From NCBI RefSeq assembly GCF_018860565.1, contig NZ_JAHKPS010000013.1:308413-372412 (forward strand): a stretch of DNA of 64,000 nucleotides, given 5' to 3'. Both the position numbers and the translations under genes were made by a program. How positions within the stretch are numbered: position 1 is the stretch's first letter; every line of letters begins with the position of its first letter. Source of the stretch: Winogradskyella psychrotolerans (GTDB taxonomy: Bacteria; Bacteroidota; Bacteroidia; Flavobacteriales; Flavobacteriaceae). Below, one piece after another: positions 16,953 through 25,983 of this stretch. The notes under the pieces were generated by a model that made no database searches, had not been told where the DNA came from, and was given only the letters and a program-made list of their open reading frames with translations.

Positions 16953-17804
16953 ATGTTTAAACACTATCTCATCACTCGCTTTAATCTCAAAAATAAAAAT
17001 TGGGACGTTACAAAGAATAACGAAACATTATTAACTAGAGAGTGGATGACACATAGAATTGGTTTGTTTAGTAATTTCTGTTTACCCTCAGTTGCTAGCC
17101 AAACCAATACAGATTTCCAATGGTTGTTATTTTTTGACACGACAACCGATGCCGATTTTAAAACAGAAATTGAAGCGCTTTTAAAACCTTATCCACATTT
17201 TAAGGCTTTTTACATTGATGGCATGGACGCTTTTCATTCGTCTATTAAATCATATATAGCAGAAGACAGCAAAGACAGTCCTTATATTATTACATCGCGA
17301 ATTGATAACGACGATTGTATTCGTAAAGACTATATAGCAACAATTCAACAGCAATTTAAATCGCAGGATTTTATGGCTATTGATATTTTAAAAGGCTACT
17401 CGCTACAAGTTTCACCAGATATTATGCTAGGAAAGAAAGAGCATATTTTTAATCCTTTTATAAGCCTGATTGAAAAAAACGACACACCAAAAACAGTATG
17501 GTTTAGTGACCATAATATGTGGAAAAAAGAATCGAGACGTGTTGAAATAGCCAATCAACGCTTATGGATGTCTATTATTCACGAAAAAAATAAAGTCAAC
17601 GAGTTTGATGGTTATGACAACGTAAGTTGGGATGCCATAAAAACCGACTTTATTGTTTCTGATAAAATTAACACAAAGGTTTCAAAACACATCATTCCTC
17701 ATAAAGAATGGCGCTATTTAAGTTTTAAAAATAAACTTTATGTCAACTATGTCTTAATGAGTAAGAAATTAAAAAAAGCCGTAGGACTTTATAAAATTAA
17801 GTAA
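16953..17804 (+). CDS. Putative rhamnosyltransferase-family glycosyltransferase
   Basis: A 283-residue protein that resembles the 'putative rhamnosyl transferase' family: HYLITRFNLKNKNW, REWMTHRIGLFSNFCLPSVA, QWLLFFDTTTD and the acidic metal-site candidate TSRIDNDDCIRKDYI. No signal peptide or membrane segment. The fold is probably GT-A. The family name rests on homology only and the sugar is not proven. It starts a rightward run of glycan genes ending at 22797. Confidence 0.78.
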   Translation: MFKHYLITRFNLKNKNWDVTKNNETLLTREWMTHRIGLFSNFCLPSVASQTNTDFQWLLFFDTTTDADFKTEIEALLKPYPHFKAFYIDGMDAFHSSIKSYIAEDSKDSPYIITSRIDNDDCIRKDYIATIQQQFKSQDFMAIDILKGYSLQVSPDIMLGKKEHIFNPFISLIEKNDTPKTVWFSDHNMWKKESRRVEIANQRLWMSIIHEKNKVNEFDGYDNVSWDAIKTDFIVSDKINTKVSKHIIPHKEWRYLSFKNKLYVNYVLMSKKLKKAVGLYKIK

Positions 17805-17846
17805 GCTTATAATTCCTATTTTTACCAAAAATCAAACTTCTCTTAA

Positions 17847-18953
17847 ATGCGATTAATACAATTTACAGCTTCAAATGGTTGGCGTGGACACGAACAAAAA
17901 ATCATTTATTTATATGAAGCTTTTAAAGCGGAAGGCTATGTTGAAGACCAATGGATTGTTTGTCCTATAGATTCAGAATTGTATCGCATTGCAACAGAAA
18001 AAGGCATGCAAGTGATTCCGTTTGAATACAAATCGGAATACAGTTTATCTTATGCTAAGGCATTTAAAAAACTCGCCAAAGAGAAGAAAGCATCTGTTAT
18101 TTTTATTCATAGTAGTAAAGCACATACTTTAGCTGTACTATCGCATTTTATTTATGGCATGAAAGTGCCTTTAGTGCTTTGTAGAACACTTATAAAACGT
18201 GTAGATACTAACTTTTTTAGAAAGTGGAAATACAACTACAAAGGGATTAAAAAAATTATATGTGTGTCGCAACCTGTAGTTGAATCTTTAAAGTTTGCTG
18301 TAAAAGACCATAGCCGATTTACCGTTATAGGAAGTGTGACTGACATTAATAAATTTAAAAAACAAGCTCCTACAGGAATGCTGCATAAAGAATTTAAAAT
18401 TCCTGAAGATTACAAACTCATAGGAAATATTGCAGAGTTCACAGGTTTTAAAGACCATTATACTTGGGTTGATACGGTTGAAATTTTAGTAAAAGAAAAT
18501 AAAATTAAAGCCAAATATATCTTAGTTGGAAAAGGTAGTATGGAACAAGATATACGCAATTATGTTAATGAAAAAGGGTTAACAGAACATATTATCTTTA
18601 CAGGTTTTAGACGTGATGTTCCAGAACTATTACCTGAGCTTGATTTATTTCTATTTACATCTAATAATGAACCTACAGGTGGTGTGTTATTAGAATCCTA
18701 TGCCTGCAAAGTACCTATTGTTGCTGCTGATGCAGGTGGCATATCAGAAGTTATTGTAGATGGCGAAACTGGCCTTTTGGCAAAAGTTGGTAATGCAACC
18801 GATTTTGCTAAAAAAGTAACGATATTAATGCATGATAAAGCGCTTCAAGATAAATTTACAACCAATGGATACCAATACCTTTTAGATAATTTTACTAAAT
18901 CGGTAATTTCTAAAAAGATGTTTGACGAATTGGTTAAACATGAATTAAAATAA
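17847..18953 (+). CDS. Glycosyltransferase family 4
   Basis: A 368-residue GT-B enzyme. The N-terminal domain begins LIQFTASNGWRGHEQKI. The C-terminal Rossmann domain has IGNIAEFTGFKDHYTWV, ILVGKGSMEQDI, FTGFRRDVPELLPELDLFLF and the donor-binding E-x7-E region SNNEPTGGVLLESYACKVPI. It shares an operon with the next GT4 gene, two bases away. It most likely uses a nucleotide sugar to extend LPS or another surface glycan; acceptor unknown. Confidence 0.9.
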   Translation: MRLIQFTASNGWRGHEQKIIYLYEAFKAEGYVEDQWIVCPIDSELYRIATEKGMQVIPFEYKSEYSLSYAKAFKKLAKEKKASVIFIHSSKAHTLAVLSHFIYGMKVPLVLCRTLIKRVDTNFFRKWKYNYKGIKKIICVSQPVVESLKFAVKDHSRFTVIGSVTDINKFKKQAPTGMLHKEFKIPEDYKLIGNIAEFTGFKDHYTWVDTVEILVKENKIKAKYILVGKGSMEQDIRNYVNEKGLTEHIIFTGFRRDVPELLPELDLFLFTSNNEPTGGVLLESYACKVPIVAADAGGISEVIVDGETGLLAKVGNATDFAKKVTILMHDKALQDKFTTNGYQYLLDNFTKSVISKKMFDELVKHELK

Positions 18954-18955
18954 AT

Positions 18956-20131
18956 ATGAAAATTCTATTTTTTACTAACGAGTATTCGCATCCTGAGTTA
19001 CCAGCAAATGGAGGGGTTGGCACATTTTTTAAAACTATTTCTAAAGAGTTAGTGGATAAAGGACACCAAGTACATATATACGGGTTTTCTAAAAAAAAAT
19101 ATGATTTAAACGATGGTAATATTAAGATTAAATTCTTTAAACAATACTCTAAAACCAAACCTTTATCAGAACTGATGCGCTCTTTAAGCTCAAGTTTAAA
19201 CCAGCCTTCGGTAACTGAATATTGGTTAAAAAAGGAACGTCTTTTTTTAATGAAAAAATTAAAATCTTATGCCTTAAAAAACAACATCGACATTATTCAA
19301 TCATTTACCTTTAATGGTTTTACGGCATATTGGGACAATAGTATACCTCTTGTTACAAGATTTCATGGCTCTAGAGGCTTTTGGCATTATTATCTCGGTA
19401 AAAAAAATGAAACATTAAAAATTAAAATGGAAAAAAAAGCACTTTTAGCAACACCATACTCAGTTGCCAATAGTTCTTTTTCTAAAAAATTCATAAAAAA
19501 CTATTACGACGTTGATGTCGATGCTGTAATTCCTAACGGAATTGACACTAATCATTTTTCTCCAAAAAACGTAGTCAACATACCTAAATCATTGTTTTAT
19601 ATAGGAACGCTCTCAGAAGCTAAGGGAGTGAAAGATTTGGCTAAAATATTTAATGCTATAATAAAAGAAGAGCCCAATGCTACCCTACACCTCATTGGAA
19701 GAGGAGAAAAATATTGGGAATATTTAAAAGCCGAAGTGTTTTCTGAACAAGCTCTAAAAAACACTACATATCATAGTCACATTACATTCTCTAAAATTCC
19801 AATAAAATTATCAGAAGCCTCGATCATCGCGGTTCCATCTAAAGGGGAAACCTTTGGTTTTACAATTATTGAAGCCATGGCTTTAGAAAAAGTAACGATT
19901 GTTTCTAATATTCCAGTTGCTAAAGAAATCATTAACCATGGCAAAGATGGCTTTATAGCAAAAAATAACGACGACTTTAAAAATTTAGTTTTAGAGGTTT
20001 TTAAAAATCCTCAAGACTATAAAACTTTAGAAAAACAAGCACGCCAAAAAGTGCTTTCTTTGTATACTAAAGAGAAAATGACAGCAGACACATTATCTTA
20101 TTATAATGAAATTTTGAGTAAAAAAAACTGA
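18956..20131 (+). CDS. Glycosyltransferase family 4
   Basis: A 391-residue GT-B enzyme. The N-terminal acceptor domain begins MKILFFTNEYSHPELPANGG and continues with VGTFFKTISKELVDKGHQV. The C-terminal domain has FYIGTLSEAKGVKDLAKIF, ATLHLIGRGEKYWEYL and the donor motif PSKGETFGFTIIEAMALEKV. It follows the previous GT4 gene by two bases and precedes the sugar-nucleotide genes by 58. Probably a hexosyltransferase of the same glycan; specificity not readable. Confidence 0.9.
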   Translation: MKILFFTNEYSHPELPANGGVGTFFKTISKELVDKGHQVHIYGFSKKKYDLNDGNIKIKFFKQYSKTKPLSELMRSLSSSLNQPSVTEYWLKKERLFLMKKLKSYALKNNIDIIQSFTFNGFTAYWDNSIPLVTRFHGSRGFWHYYLGKKNETLKIKMEKKALLATPYSVANSSFSKKFIKNYYDVDVDAVIPNGIDTNHFSPKNVVNIPKSLFYIGTLSEAKGVKDLAKIFNAIIKEEPNATLHLIGRGEKYWEYLKAEVFSEQALKNTTYHSHITFSKIPIKLSEASIIAVPSKGETFGFTIIEAMALEKVTIVSNIPVAKEIINHGKDGFIAKNNDDFKNLVLEVFKNPQDYKTLEKQARQKVLSLYTKEKMTADTLSYYNEILSKKN

Positions 20132-20189
20132 TTAATATTAACACAGTAGTTTATGATAATACAAGACATATAATTTATCTTTAACTTGA

Positions 20190-21404
20190 ATGAACCACAA
20201 TCCATACATAAAATCAAACCTATTGTATCTCATTGGAAGAGAGCATCAATTGTTTGAAAAAGAGATTCACACTTACCATAACGAATTAAATACAATCATT
20301 TCATCCTCTAAATTTCTAGTCCTTGGTGGAGCAGGCACTATTGGTCTAGCAGTGACCAAAGAAATTTTTAAACGCAATCCTAAAAAACTTCATGTTGTAG
20401 ATATTAGTGAGAATAACTTGGTAGAATTGGTAAGAGATATTAGAAGTTCTTTTGGCTATAGCAATGGAGATTTTAAAACTTTTGCTTTAGATATTGGTTC
20501 TATTGAATACGATGCATTTATAGCTTCAGACGGTAATTATGATTATGTTCTAAATCTTTCTGCCTTAAAACATGTAAGAAGCGAAGAAGATCCATTTACA
20601 TTAATGCGCATGGTTAATGTTAACATCTTAAACACCGAAAAAACAGTTCAACAATGCATTGAAAATAATGTAAAAAAATATTTTTGCGTATCTACAGATA
20701 AAGCCTCAGATCCTGTAAACATGATGGGAGCATCTAAACGCATTATGGAACTTTTTTTAATGGAAAAAAGTAAAAAAATTAATATTTCTACAGCACGTTT
20801 TGCAAATGTTGCTTTTTCTGATGGGTCTTTATTACATAGCTTTGAGCAACGCTTTAAACAACAGCAACCCATAGTTGCTCCAAACGATATTGAAAGGTAC
20901 TTTATTACACCAAAAGAATCTGGAGAACTCTGTTTAATGTCCTGTATATTTGGAGAGAATAATGATATTTTTTTTCCTAAACTGAATACAAACCTACAAC
21001 TTGTTAGTTTTGCTAATATTGCTGTAAAATATATTAAACACTTAGGTTACGAACCTTATCTATGTAAAGATGAAAATGAAGCTAGACAACTAGCAAAAAC
21101 CCTACCTCAAACCGGAAAATGGCCTTGCTTATTTACTAAAACAGACACGACTGGCGAAAAAGATTTTGAAGTGTTTTTTACAGAAAATGAAACCTTAGAC
21201 ATAGAACGTTATAATGCTATTGGAATTATAAAAAACAAGCCCAACACAAATACTAAAGATCAACACAAATTATTTTCTAATGAAATAAATAACCTAAGAG
21301 CAAAAAAATCTTGGACAAAGGCAGATATAACTCAATTATTTCATAAAATATTACCGAACTTTAACCACAAAGAAACTGGTAAATATTTAGATCATAAAAT
21401 GTAG
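20190..21404 (+). CDS. Nucleotide-sugar 4,6-dehydratase (CapD/PseB/LegB-like SDR)
   Basis: A 404-residue extended SDR enzyme. Visible are an NAD(P) motif VLGGAGTIGLAVTKEIF near residues 44-60, LNLSALKHVRSEEDPF, CVSTDKASDPVNMMGASKR (Ser-Thr-Asp plus Met-x3-Lys, where Met replaces the usual Tyr as in UDP-GlcNAc dehydratases) and PNDIERYFITPKESGELCLM. It lacks the membrane N-terminus of the large FlaA1/CapD type but has about 40 extra N-terminal residues. With the next two genes it resembles the LegB/PtmE/LegF part of a legionaminate-type pathway; that assignment is inference. Confidence 0.82.
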   Translation: MNHNPYIKSNLLYLIGREHQLFEKEIHTYHNELNTIISSSKFLVLGGAGTIGLAVTKEIFKRNPKKLHVVDISENNLVELVRDIRSSFGYSNGDFKTFALDIGSIEYDAFIASDGNYDYVLNLSALKHVRSEEDPFTLMRMVNVNILNTEKTVQQCIENNVKKYFCVSTDKASDPVNMMGASKRIMELFLMEKSKKINISTARFANVAFSDGSLLHSFEQRFKQQQPIVAPNDIERYFITPKESGELCLMSCIFGENNDIFFPKLNTNLQLVSFANIAVKYIKHLGYEPYLCKDENEARQLAKTLPQTGKWPCLFTKTDTTGEKDFEVFFTENETLDIERYNAIGIIKNKPNTNTKDQHKLFSNEINNLRAKKSWTKADITQLFHKILPNFNHKETGKYLDHKM

Positions 21405-21407
21405 CTG

Positions 21408-22112
21408 ATGCTTAATAAAATAGATGTTGTAATTATGGCTGGTGGCAAAGGCAAACGTTTAATGCCATTAACAGCAAACACACCAAAGCCTCTTTTAAAA
21501 GTAGGTAACAAACCCATAATTGAGTACAATACAGACCTTCTTGCTTCATACGGAATTAAACACATTAATATAACTGTTAATTATTTAAGTGATCAAATTA
21601 TCGCTTATTTTCAAAAGAATAATCCGCATCAAATTGATTTCAATTTTATAAAAGAACCCAAGTTTTTAGGAACTATTGGAGCATTAAAACTAAACAAAAA
21701 CTTAAAAAAAGATTACATATTAGTGATGAATGCAGATTTGCTCACTAATGCAAATTTTGAAGCTATTTTTAATAATTTTATTTCAAAAAAAGGGGATGCT
21801 TTAATAGCAACTATACCTTATAAAGTAAATATCCCACATGGTGTTGTAGAAACCAAAGCGGGTTATGTTACCGACTTAAAAGAAAAACCCTCTTATACTT
21901 ATTACTCTAATGCTGGTATTTATATGTTTAAAAAAGAATGTTTAAATTTTATTCCTGAAAATATTTTTTTCGATGCCACTGATTTAATTGAGGTTTTACT
22001 ATCTAAGAATAAAAAAATCATCAATTATCCAATTTTAACATACTGGTTAGACATTGGCAAACCTGAAGATTTTGAAAAAGCACAAGAAGACATAAAACAC
22101 ATAAAATTGTAA
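21408..22112 (+). CDS. Sugar-1-phosphate nucleotidyltransferase
   Basis: A 234-residue enzyme of the NTP_transferase fold. The start VVIMAGGKGKRLMPLTANTP is the nucleotide-binding loop (GGxGxRLxPLT), followed by KPLLKVGNKPIIEY, LVMNADLL (metal Asp) and TYWLDIGKPEDFEKA. It makes an NDP-sugar from a sugar-1-phosphate. Between a GlcNAc-type dehydratase and a CMP-sugar synthetase it resembles PtmE-like enzymes of GDP-sugar-based legionaminate synthesis, but it lacks CBS domains and could equally be a mannose-1-phosphate guanylyltransferase-like enzyme. Spacing: three bases after, one base before its neighbours. Confidence 0.83.
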   Translation: MLNKIDVVIMAGGKGKRLMPLTANTPKPLLKVGNKPIIEYNTDLLASYGIKHINITVNYLSDQIIAYFQKNNPHQIDFNFIKEPKFLGTIGALKLNKNLKKDYILVMNADLLTNANFEAIFNNFISKKGDALIATIPYKVNIPHGVVETKAGYVTDLKEKPSYTYYSNAGIYMFKKECLNFIPENIFFDATDLIEVLLSKNKKIINYPILTYWLDIGKPEDFEKAQEDIKHIKL

Positions 22113-22113
22113 T

Positions 22114-22797
22114 ATGAATTATCTCGTTGTAATAACAGCTCGTGGCGGAAGCAAAGGCATTCCTAAAAAAAACATTAAACTTTTAAACGGTAAACCTTTA
22201 ATTCAGTATAGTATTGATATTGCTAAAAAAATTGCAGATAAAAAAGACATTTGTTTTACAACCGACAACGATGAAATTATTGAGGTTGCCCAAAAGCTTG
22301 GTTTAGAAATTCCGTTTAAACGCCCAGCAGAATTAGCAACTGACACCTCCAATTCTCAAGATGTTATTTTACATGGTTTAGAAGCCTACGAAAAACTAAA
22401 TAATAAAACTTACGATGCTATTGTACTCTTACAACCAACCTCGCCGTTTAGAACTTTAGAGCAAGTTCAAGACTGTATAAACCGCTATGATAATTCTATA
22501 GACATGGTTGTATCTGCAAAGCAAGCATCTGCAAATCCTTATTATAATTTATACGAAGAAAACAATGGTTTTTTAAAGCCCTCAAAAGAAGGAAACTATA
22601 CCAGACGACAAGATTGCCCTGATGTTTGGGAACTAAATGGAGCCATCTATGTTATCAACTCAACAGCTTTGAGAACACAAAAAATAAAAGCATTTAGTAA
22701 AGTTAAAAAATATATCATGTCTGAAGAAACTTCTATTGATATTGACACTCCTTTAGATTGGAAAATCGCAGAATTCTATCTTCAAGATTCCAAATAA
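22114..22797 (+). CDS. CMP-nonulosonate (acylneuraminate) cytidylyltransferase family
   Basis: A 227-residue enzyme that couples CTP to a nonulosonic acid. Motifs: VVITARGGSKGIPKKNIKLL (family signature near residues 4-23), KPLIQYSIDIA, RPAELATDTSNSQDVILHGL, VLLQPTSPFRTLEQV and ETSIDIDTPLDWKIAE (metal Asp pair). It is the NeuA/LegF/PseF type and predicts a sialic-acid-like sugar on the surface. No NeuB/LegI/PseI condensing enzyme lies in the window, so the full pathway must be encoded elsewhere or the role differs. Confidence 0.88.
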   Translation: MNYLVVITARGGSKGIPKKNIKLLNGKPLIQYSIDIAKKIADKKDICFTTDNDEIIEVAQKLGLEIPFKRPAELATDTSNSQDVILHGLEAYEKLNNKTYDAIVLLQPTSPFRTLEQVQDCINRYDNSIDMVVSAKQASANPYYNLYEENNGFLKPSKEGNYTRRQDCPDVWELNGAIYVINSTALRTQKIKAFSKVKKYIMSEETSIDIDTPLDWKIAEFYLQDSK

Positions 22798-22850
22798 ATA
22801 TTACACCTTAAAAAGCTTAGTTTTCATTTTTAAAGGTTAGTGCTGTGTCG

Positions 22851-22858
22851 TATCTTTG
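22851..22858 (+). promoter_or_regulatory. -7 box TATCTTTG upstream of the tRNA nucleotidyltransferase gene
   Basis: An exact TAnnTTTG match followed by CA, 64 bases before the ATG at 22923. No good -33 TTG is seen. Confidence 0.5.
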
Positions 22859-22922
22859 CACAGCAAAAAAAACAGATATGTCTTCAATCTATTTATAGAA
22901 TTTCTGTTGTTTCAATTAGCTT

Positions 22923-24347
22923 ATGAACCACAAACAAGCGTTAACGCACAATATTTTTAAGTACATTTCAAAATCTGCTAAAGAATTACAGGTAGAAAGT
23001 TATGTTATAGGTGGTTTTGTTCGCGATTATCTCCTAGACCGTGGTGATGCTAAAGATATTGATGTCGTAGCTGTTGGAAGTGGTATTGAATTGGCAAAAC
23101 AAGTAGCAAAAAACCTACCTAACCAACCTAAAGTTCAGGTTTTTAAAACCTACGGAACAGCGATGTTACGTTTTGACGATATTGAAATTGAATTTGTTGG
23201 TGCTCGGAAAGAAAGCTATAATGAAGACAGCAGAAATCCAATTGTTGAAAATGGTACTTTAGAAGACGACCAAAATAGACGCGATTTTACGATTAATGCG
23301 TTAGCTTTAAGTTTAAATGAAAACAATTTTGGCGAGCTTTTGGATCCGTTTAATGGCCTTGAAGATTTAGATGAAGGTATTATTCGGACACCCTTAGAAC
23401 CTAACATTACCTACAGCGACGACCCATTACGTATGATGCGTGCTATTCGTTTTGCAACGCAACTAAATTTTAAAATTGAAGATGCCTCTCTTAAAGCAAT
23501 TACCGATAATAAAGAGCGTATAAAAATTATTACCAAAGAACGTATTGTTGTTGAACTCAATAAAATTCTAGAAAGTAAAACTCCGTCTATTGGTTTTATT
23601 CATTTAGAAAAAACAGGCCTTTTACAATATATTCTTCCTGAACTAACAGCACTTAAAGGTATTGATGAAATTGAAGGTCAACGTCATAAAGATAATTTTT
23701 ATCACACCTTAGAAGTTGTAGATAATATCGCTAGAACTACAGACAACTTATGGTTACGTTGGGCTGCGTTATTACACGATATAGGAAAAGCACCAACTAA
23801 GAAATTTCACAAAAAAATTGGGTGGACGTTTCATGCGCACGAATTTGTAGGCTCTAAAATGGTTTATAAACTCTTTAAGCGACTAAAAATGCCCTTGAAT
23901 GATAAAATGAAATTTGTTCAGAAAATGGTATTTATGAGTTCGCGACCAATTGTATTAGCTTCAGATGTAACCGATTCTGCCGTTAGACGTTTGGTGTTCG
24001 ATGCAGGTGACTATGTTGAAGACTTAATGACACTTTGTGAAGCTGATATCACAACAAAAAATCCTAAAAAGTTTAAAAAATATCACAACAACTTTCAGAA
24101 GGTAAGAGATAAAATTATTGAAGTAGAGGAACGCGATCAGGTCAGAAATTTTCAACCACCAGTCTCTGGAGAAGAAATTATGAAAACCTTTAATTTAAAA
24201 CCGTCTAGAGAAATTGGAATAATTAAAGAAGCAATAAAGGAAGCCATTTTAGAAGGAGAAATTCCTAATGAACATGATGCCGCTTTTGAGTTGATGTTGG
24301 CGAAAGGTAAAAAACTAGGACTTGAAGCAGTAAGCAGTAAGCAGTAA
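22923..24347 (+). CDS. CCA-adding-type tRNA nucleotidyltransferase with HD domain
   Basis: A 474-residue class II nucleotidyltransferase that completes tRNA 3' ends or, if specialised, acts as poly(A) polymerase. Order: [20 protein letters not shown] and DIDVV with the catalytic Asp pair (about 25-50), [11 protein letters not shown] (about 118), [17 protein letters not shown], then an HD domain ([14 protein letters not shown], about 280). The last eight residues (AVSSKQ and stop) are encoded by the GCAGTAA heptamer array at 24327-24375, so the natural C-terminus may have been altered. The enzyme core is unaffected. Confidence 0.93.
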   Translation: MNHKQALTHNIFKYISKSAKELQVESYVIGGFVRDYLLDRGDAKDIDVVAVGSGIELAKQVAKNLPNQPKVQVFKTYGTAMLRFDDIEIEFVGARKESYNEDSRNPIVENGTLEDDQNRRDFTINALALSLNENNFGELLDPFNGLEDLDEGIIRTPLEPNITYSDDPLRMMRAIRFATQLNFKIEDASLKAITDNKERIKIITKERIVVELNKILESKTPSIGFIHLEKTGLLQYILPELTALKGIDEIEGQRHKDNFYHTLEVVDNIARTTDNLWLRWAALLHDIGKAPTKKFHKKIGWTFHAHEFVGSKMVYKLFKRLKMPLNDKMKFVQKMVFMSSRPIVLASDVTDSAVRRLVFDAGDYVEDLMTLCEADITTKNPKKFKKYHNNFQKVRDKIIEVEERDQVRNFQPPVSGEEIMKTFNLKPSREIGIIKEAIKEAILEGEIPNEHDAAFELMLAKGKKLGLEAVSSKQ

Positions 24348-24375
24348 GCAGTAAGCAGTAAGCAGTAAGCAGTAA
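24327..24375 (+). repeat. Seven tandem copies of GCAGTAA
   Basis: Seven uninterrupted 7-bp units (49 bp) span the end of the tRNA nucleotidyltransferase gene and the spacer before ctaA. The in-frame TAA falls at the end of the third unit. Because three units are seven codons ending in TAA, the protein end stays the same whatever the copy number above two. Confidence 0.95.
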
Positions 24376-24397
24376 AATAATATTAATTCTTGTATTT

Positions 24398-25423
24398 ATG
24401 GCTCATCAAACAAAAGGAAACAAAGCAGTTATATATTGGTTATTGACAGGTTGTGTTTTAATCTTTATCATGGTGATTGTTGGTGGTATCACTAGACTGA
24501 CACATTCGGGCTTATCTATTTCAAACTACAAATTAATTTCTGGTACTATACCTCCAATGAATGAAGTAGAATGGAATGAAGCCTTTGAACTTTACAAACA
24601 ATACCCTGAATATCAAAAATTACATAACCACTTTGGTTTAGAAGAATTTAAAGACATTTACTTCTGGGAATGGATTCATAGAGTTATTGGACGTTTTATT
24701 GGTTTGGTTTTTATCATTCCTTTTATTTATTTCTTAATTAAAAAACGCCTTTCAAAATCCACTATAAAAAAATCCGTAATACTTCTTATTTTAGGAGGTT
24801 TTCAAGGTTTTCTAGGCTGGTATATGGTAAAATCTGGTTTAGTAGACGAGCCTAACGTCAGTCATTTTAGATTAGCGGCACACTTAACCACAGCATTTTT
24901 AACCTTTGCTTACACCTTTTGGGTGGCTTTAGATCTCATGTTCCCTGACAAGAAAGTCATTGATAAAAAATTTAGAAATTTTATAAGAATTGGTTTAGCC
25001 GTTCTTATACTTCAAATTATTTATGGAGCTTTTGTGGCAGGTTTAGATGCCGGATGGATTCATAACCACTGGCCATTAATGAGTGAAGGTAAATGGATTC
25101 ACGAAACCGTTTTTATTGAACAAACCCCAACTTACCTCAACTTTTTAGAAGGTAAAAGTGGAGTTCAGTTTGTACACAGAACTCTAGCGTATGTTGTGGT
25201 AATATTTATTTTAGCTATTTGGTATAAAGCTAATCGTATGCAATTAACCACATGGCAAACAAAAGGTGTTAATACGCTTTTAGTAATGGTTGGTGTTCAG
25301 TTTTTACTAGGTGTTTTTACATTAATATTAGCCGTTCCTGTATGGCTAGGTGTCTTACATCAAGTAGGTGCATTTATTTTGTTAAGTGCTATGACATTTA
25401 CCTTACATCGCTTTACGAAATAA
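24398..25423 (+). CDS. ctaA: Heme A synthase (COX15/CtaA family)
   Basis: A 341-residue inner-membrane protein with about eight transmembrane segments that oxidises heme O to heme A for cytochrome oxidase. The four conserved heme/axial His positions are visible in EWIHRVIGRFIGL, VSHFRLAAHLTTAF, FVHRTLAYVVV and GVLHQVGAFILL. GGITRLTHSGLSI near the N-terminus and YGAFVAGLDAGWIHNHWP are family signatures. It lies 22 bases after the heptamer array, with no nearby heme O synthase gene in the window. Confidence 0.93.
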   Translation: MAHQTKGNKAVIYWLLTGCVLIFIMVIVGGITRLTHSGLSISNYKLISGTIPPMNEVEWNEAFELYKQYPEYQKLHNHFGLEEFKDIYFWEWIHRVIGRFIGLVFIIPFIYFLIKKRLSKSTIKKSVILLILGGFQGFLGWYMVKSGLVDEPNVSHFRLAAHLTTAFLTFAYTFWVALDLMFPDKKVIDKKFRNFIRIGLAVLILQIIYGAFVAGLDAGWIHNHWPLMSEGKWIHETVFIEQTPTYLNFLEGKSGVQFVHRTLAYVVVIFILAIWYKANRMQLTTWQTKGVNTLLVMVGVQFLLGVFTLILAVPVWLGVLHQVGAFILLSAMTFTLHRFTK

Positions 25424-25436
25424 TTAAAAAATGATT

Positions 25437-25444
25437 TAACTTTG
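25437..25444 (+). promoter_or_regulatory. -7 box TAACTTTG four bases before a start codon
   Basis: TAACTTTG followed by CAGC and then ATG at 25449. The same arrangement occurs before uvrB (54073). It predicts an almost leaderless transcript. Confidence 0.6.
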
Positions 25445-25448
25445 CAGC

Positions 25449-25970
25449 ATGATTTATAGATTTAGAATTATACTAGATAACGATACCGAAGATGATGTAT
25501 TCCGCGATATAGAAATCCGCGAAACGGATACCATGGAAGATTTGCATAATGTTATTACACAATCTTTTGGATTTGACGGTATGGAAATGGCTTCATTTTA
25601 TATGAGTGATGAGCAGTGGAATCAAGGAGAAGAAATTGCGATGATGGATATGAGTGAAGCTGGTAACGAAGTAAAAATGATGAGTACCACCATCATTAAA
25701 GATATGATTCATGAAGCATCTACACGCTTAATCTATCTCTACGATTTTATGAATATGTGGACATTCTATGTAGAATTAGGTGAAATTGTTGAAGAAGCAG
25801 AAGGAACAGACTACCCAAACTTAATGTATGTTCATGGCCAAATTCCAGATCAAGCACCTGAGAAAACATTTAAAGCCGATGAAGATGAAGATGACCTTTA
25901 CAATGAGTTTGAAGACGACTTAGATCCTAATGATTACGATAATTTGAATTTTGATGAAAATTGGAATTAA
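25449..25970 (+). CDS. pRiA4b ORF-3-like protein (IS1096 TnpR passenger family in name only)
   Basis: A 173-residue acidic soluble protein. The N-terminal domain (MIYRFRIILDN, FRDIEIRETDTMEDLHNVIT, FGFDGMEMASFYMSD) is the pRiA4b ORF-3-like fold, and the C-terminal 35 residues are nearly all Asp/Glu/Asn (DEDEDDLYNEFEDDLDPNDY). Function unknown. The family is sometimes named after IS1096, but no transposase, inverted repeat or other mobile-element sign is present. Its own near-leaderless promoter and convergent neighbour suggest a single-gene unit. Confidence 0.82.
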   Translation: MIYRFRIILDNDTEDDVFRDIEIRETDTMEDLHNVITQSFGFDGMEMASFYMSDEQWNQGEEIAMMDMSEAGNEVKMMSTTIIKDMIHEASTRLIYLYDFMNMWTFYVELGEIVEEAEGTDYPNLMYVHGQIPDQAPEKTFKADEDEDDLYNEFEDDLDPNDYDNLNFDENWN

Positions 25971-25983
25971 AAAGCTGGTATAA

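Noticed and set aside
24327..24375. CRISPR array
   Set aside because: The unit is a 7-bp tandem repeat without spacers and no cas genes are present.
25449..25970. Possible mobile element (family sometimes named IS1096 TnpR passenger)
   Set aside because: No transposase, inverted repeats or target-site duplication is visible, and the protein is an ordinary pRiA4b ORF-3-like one with its own promoter.
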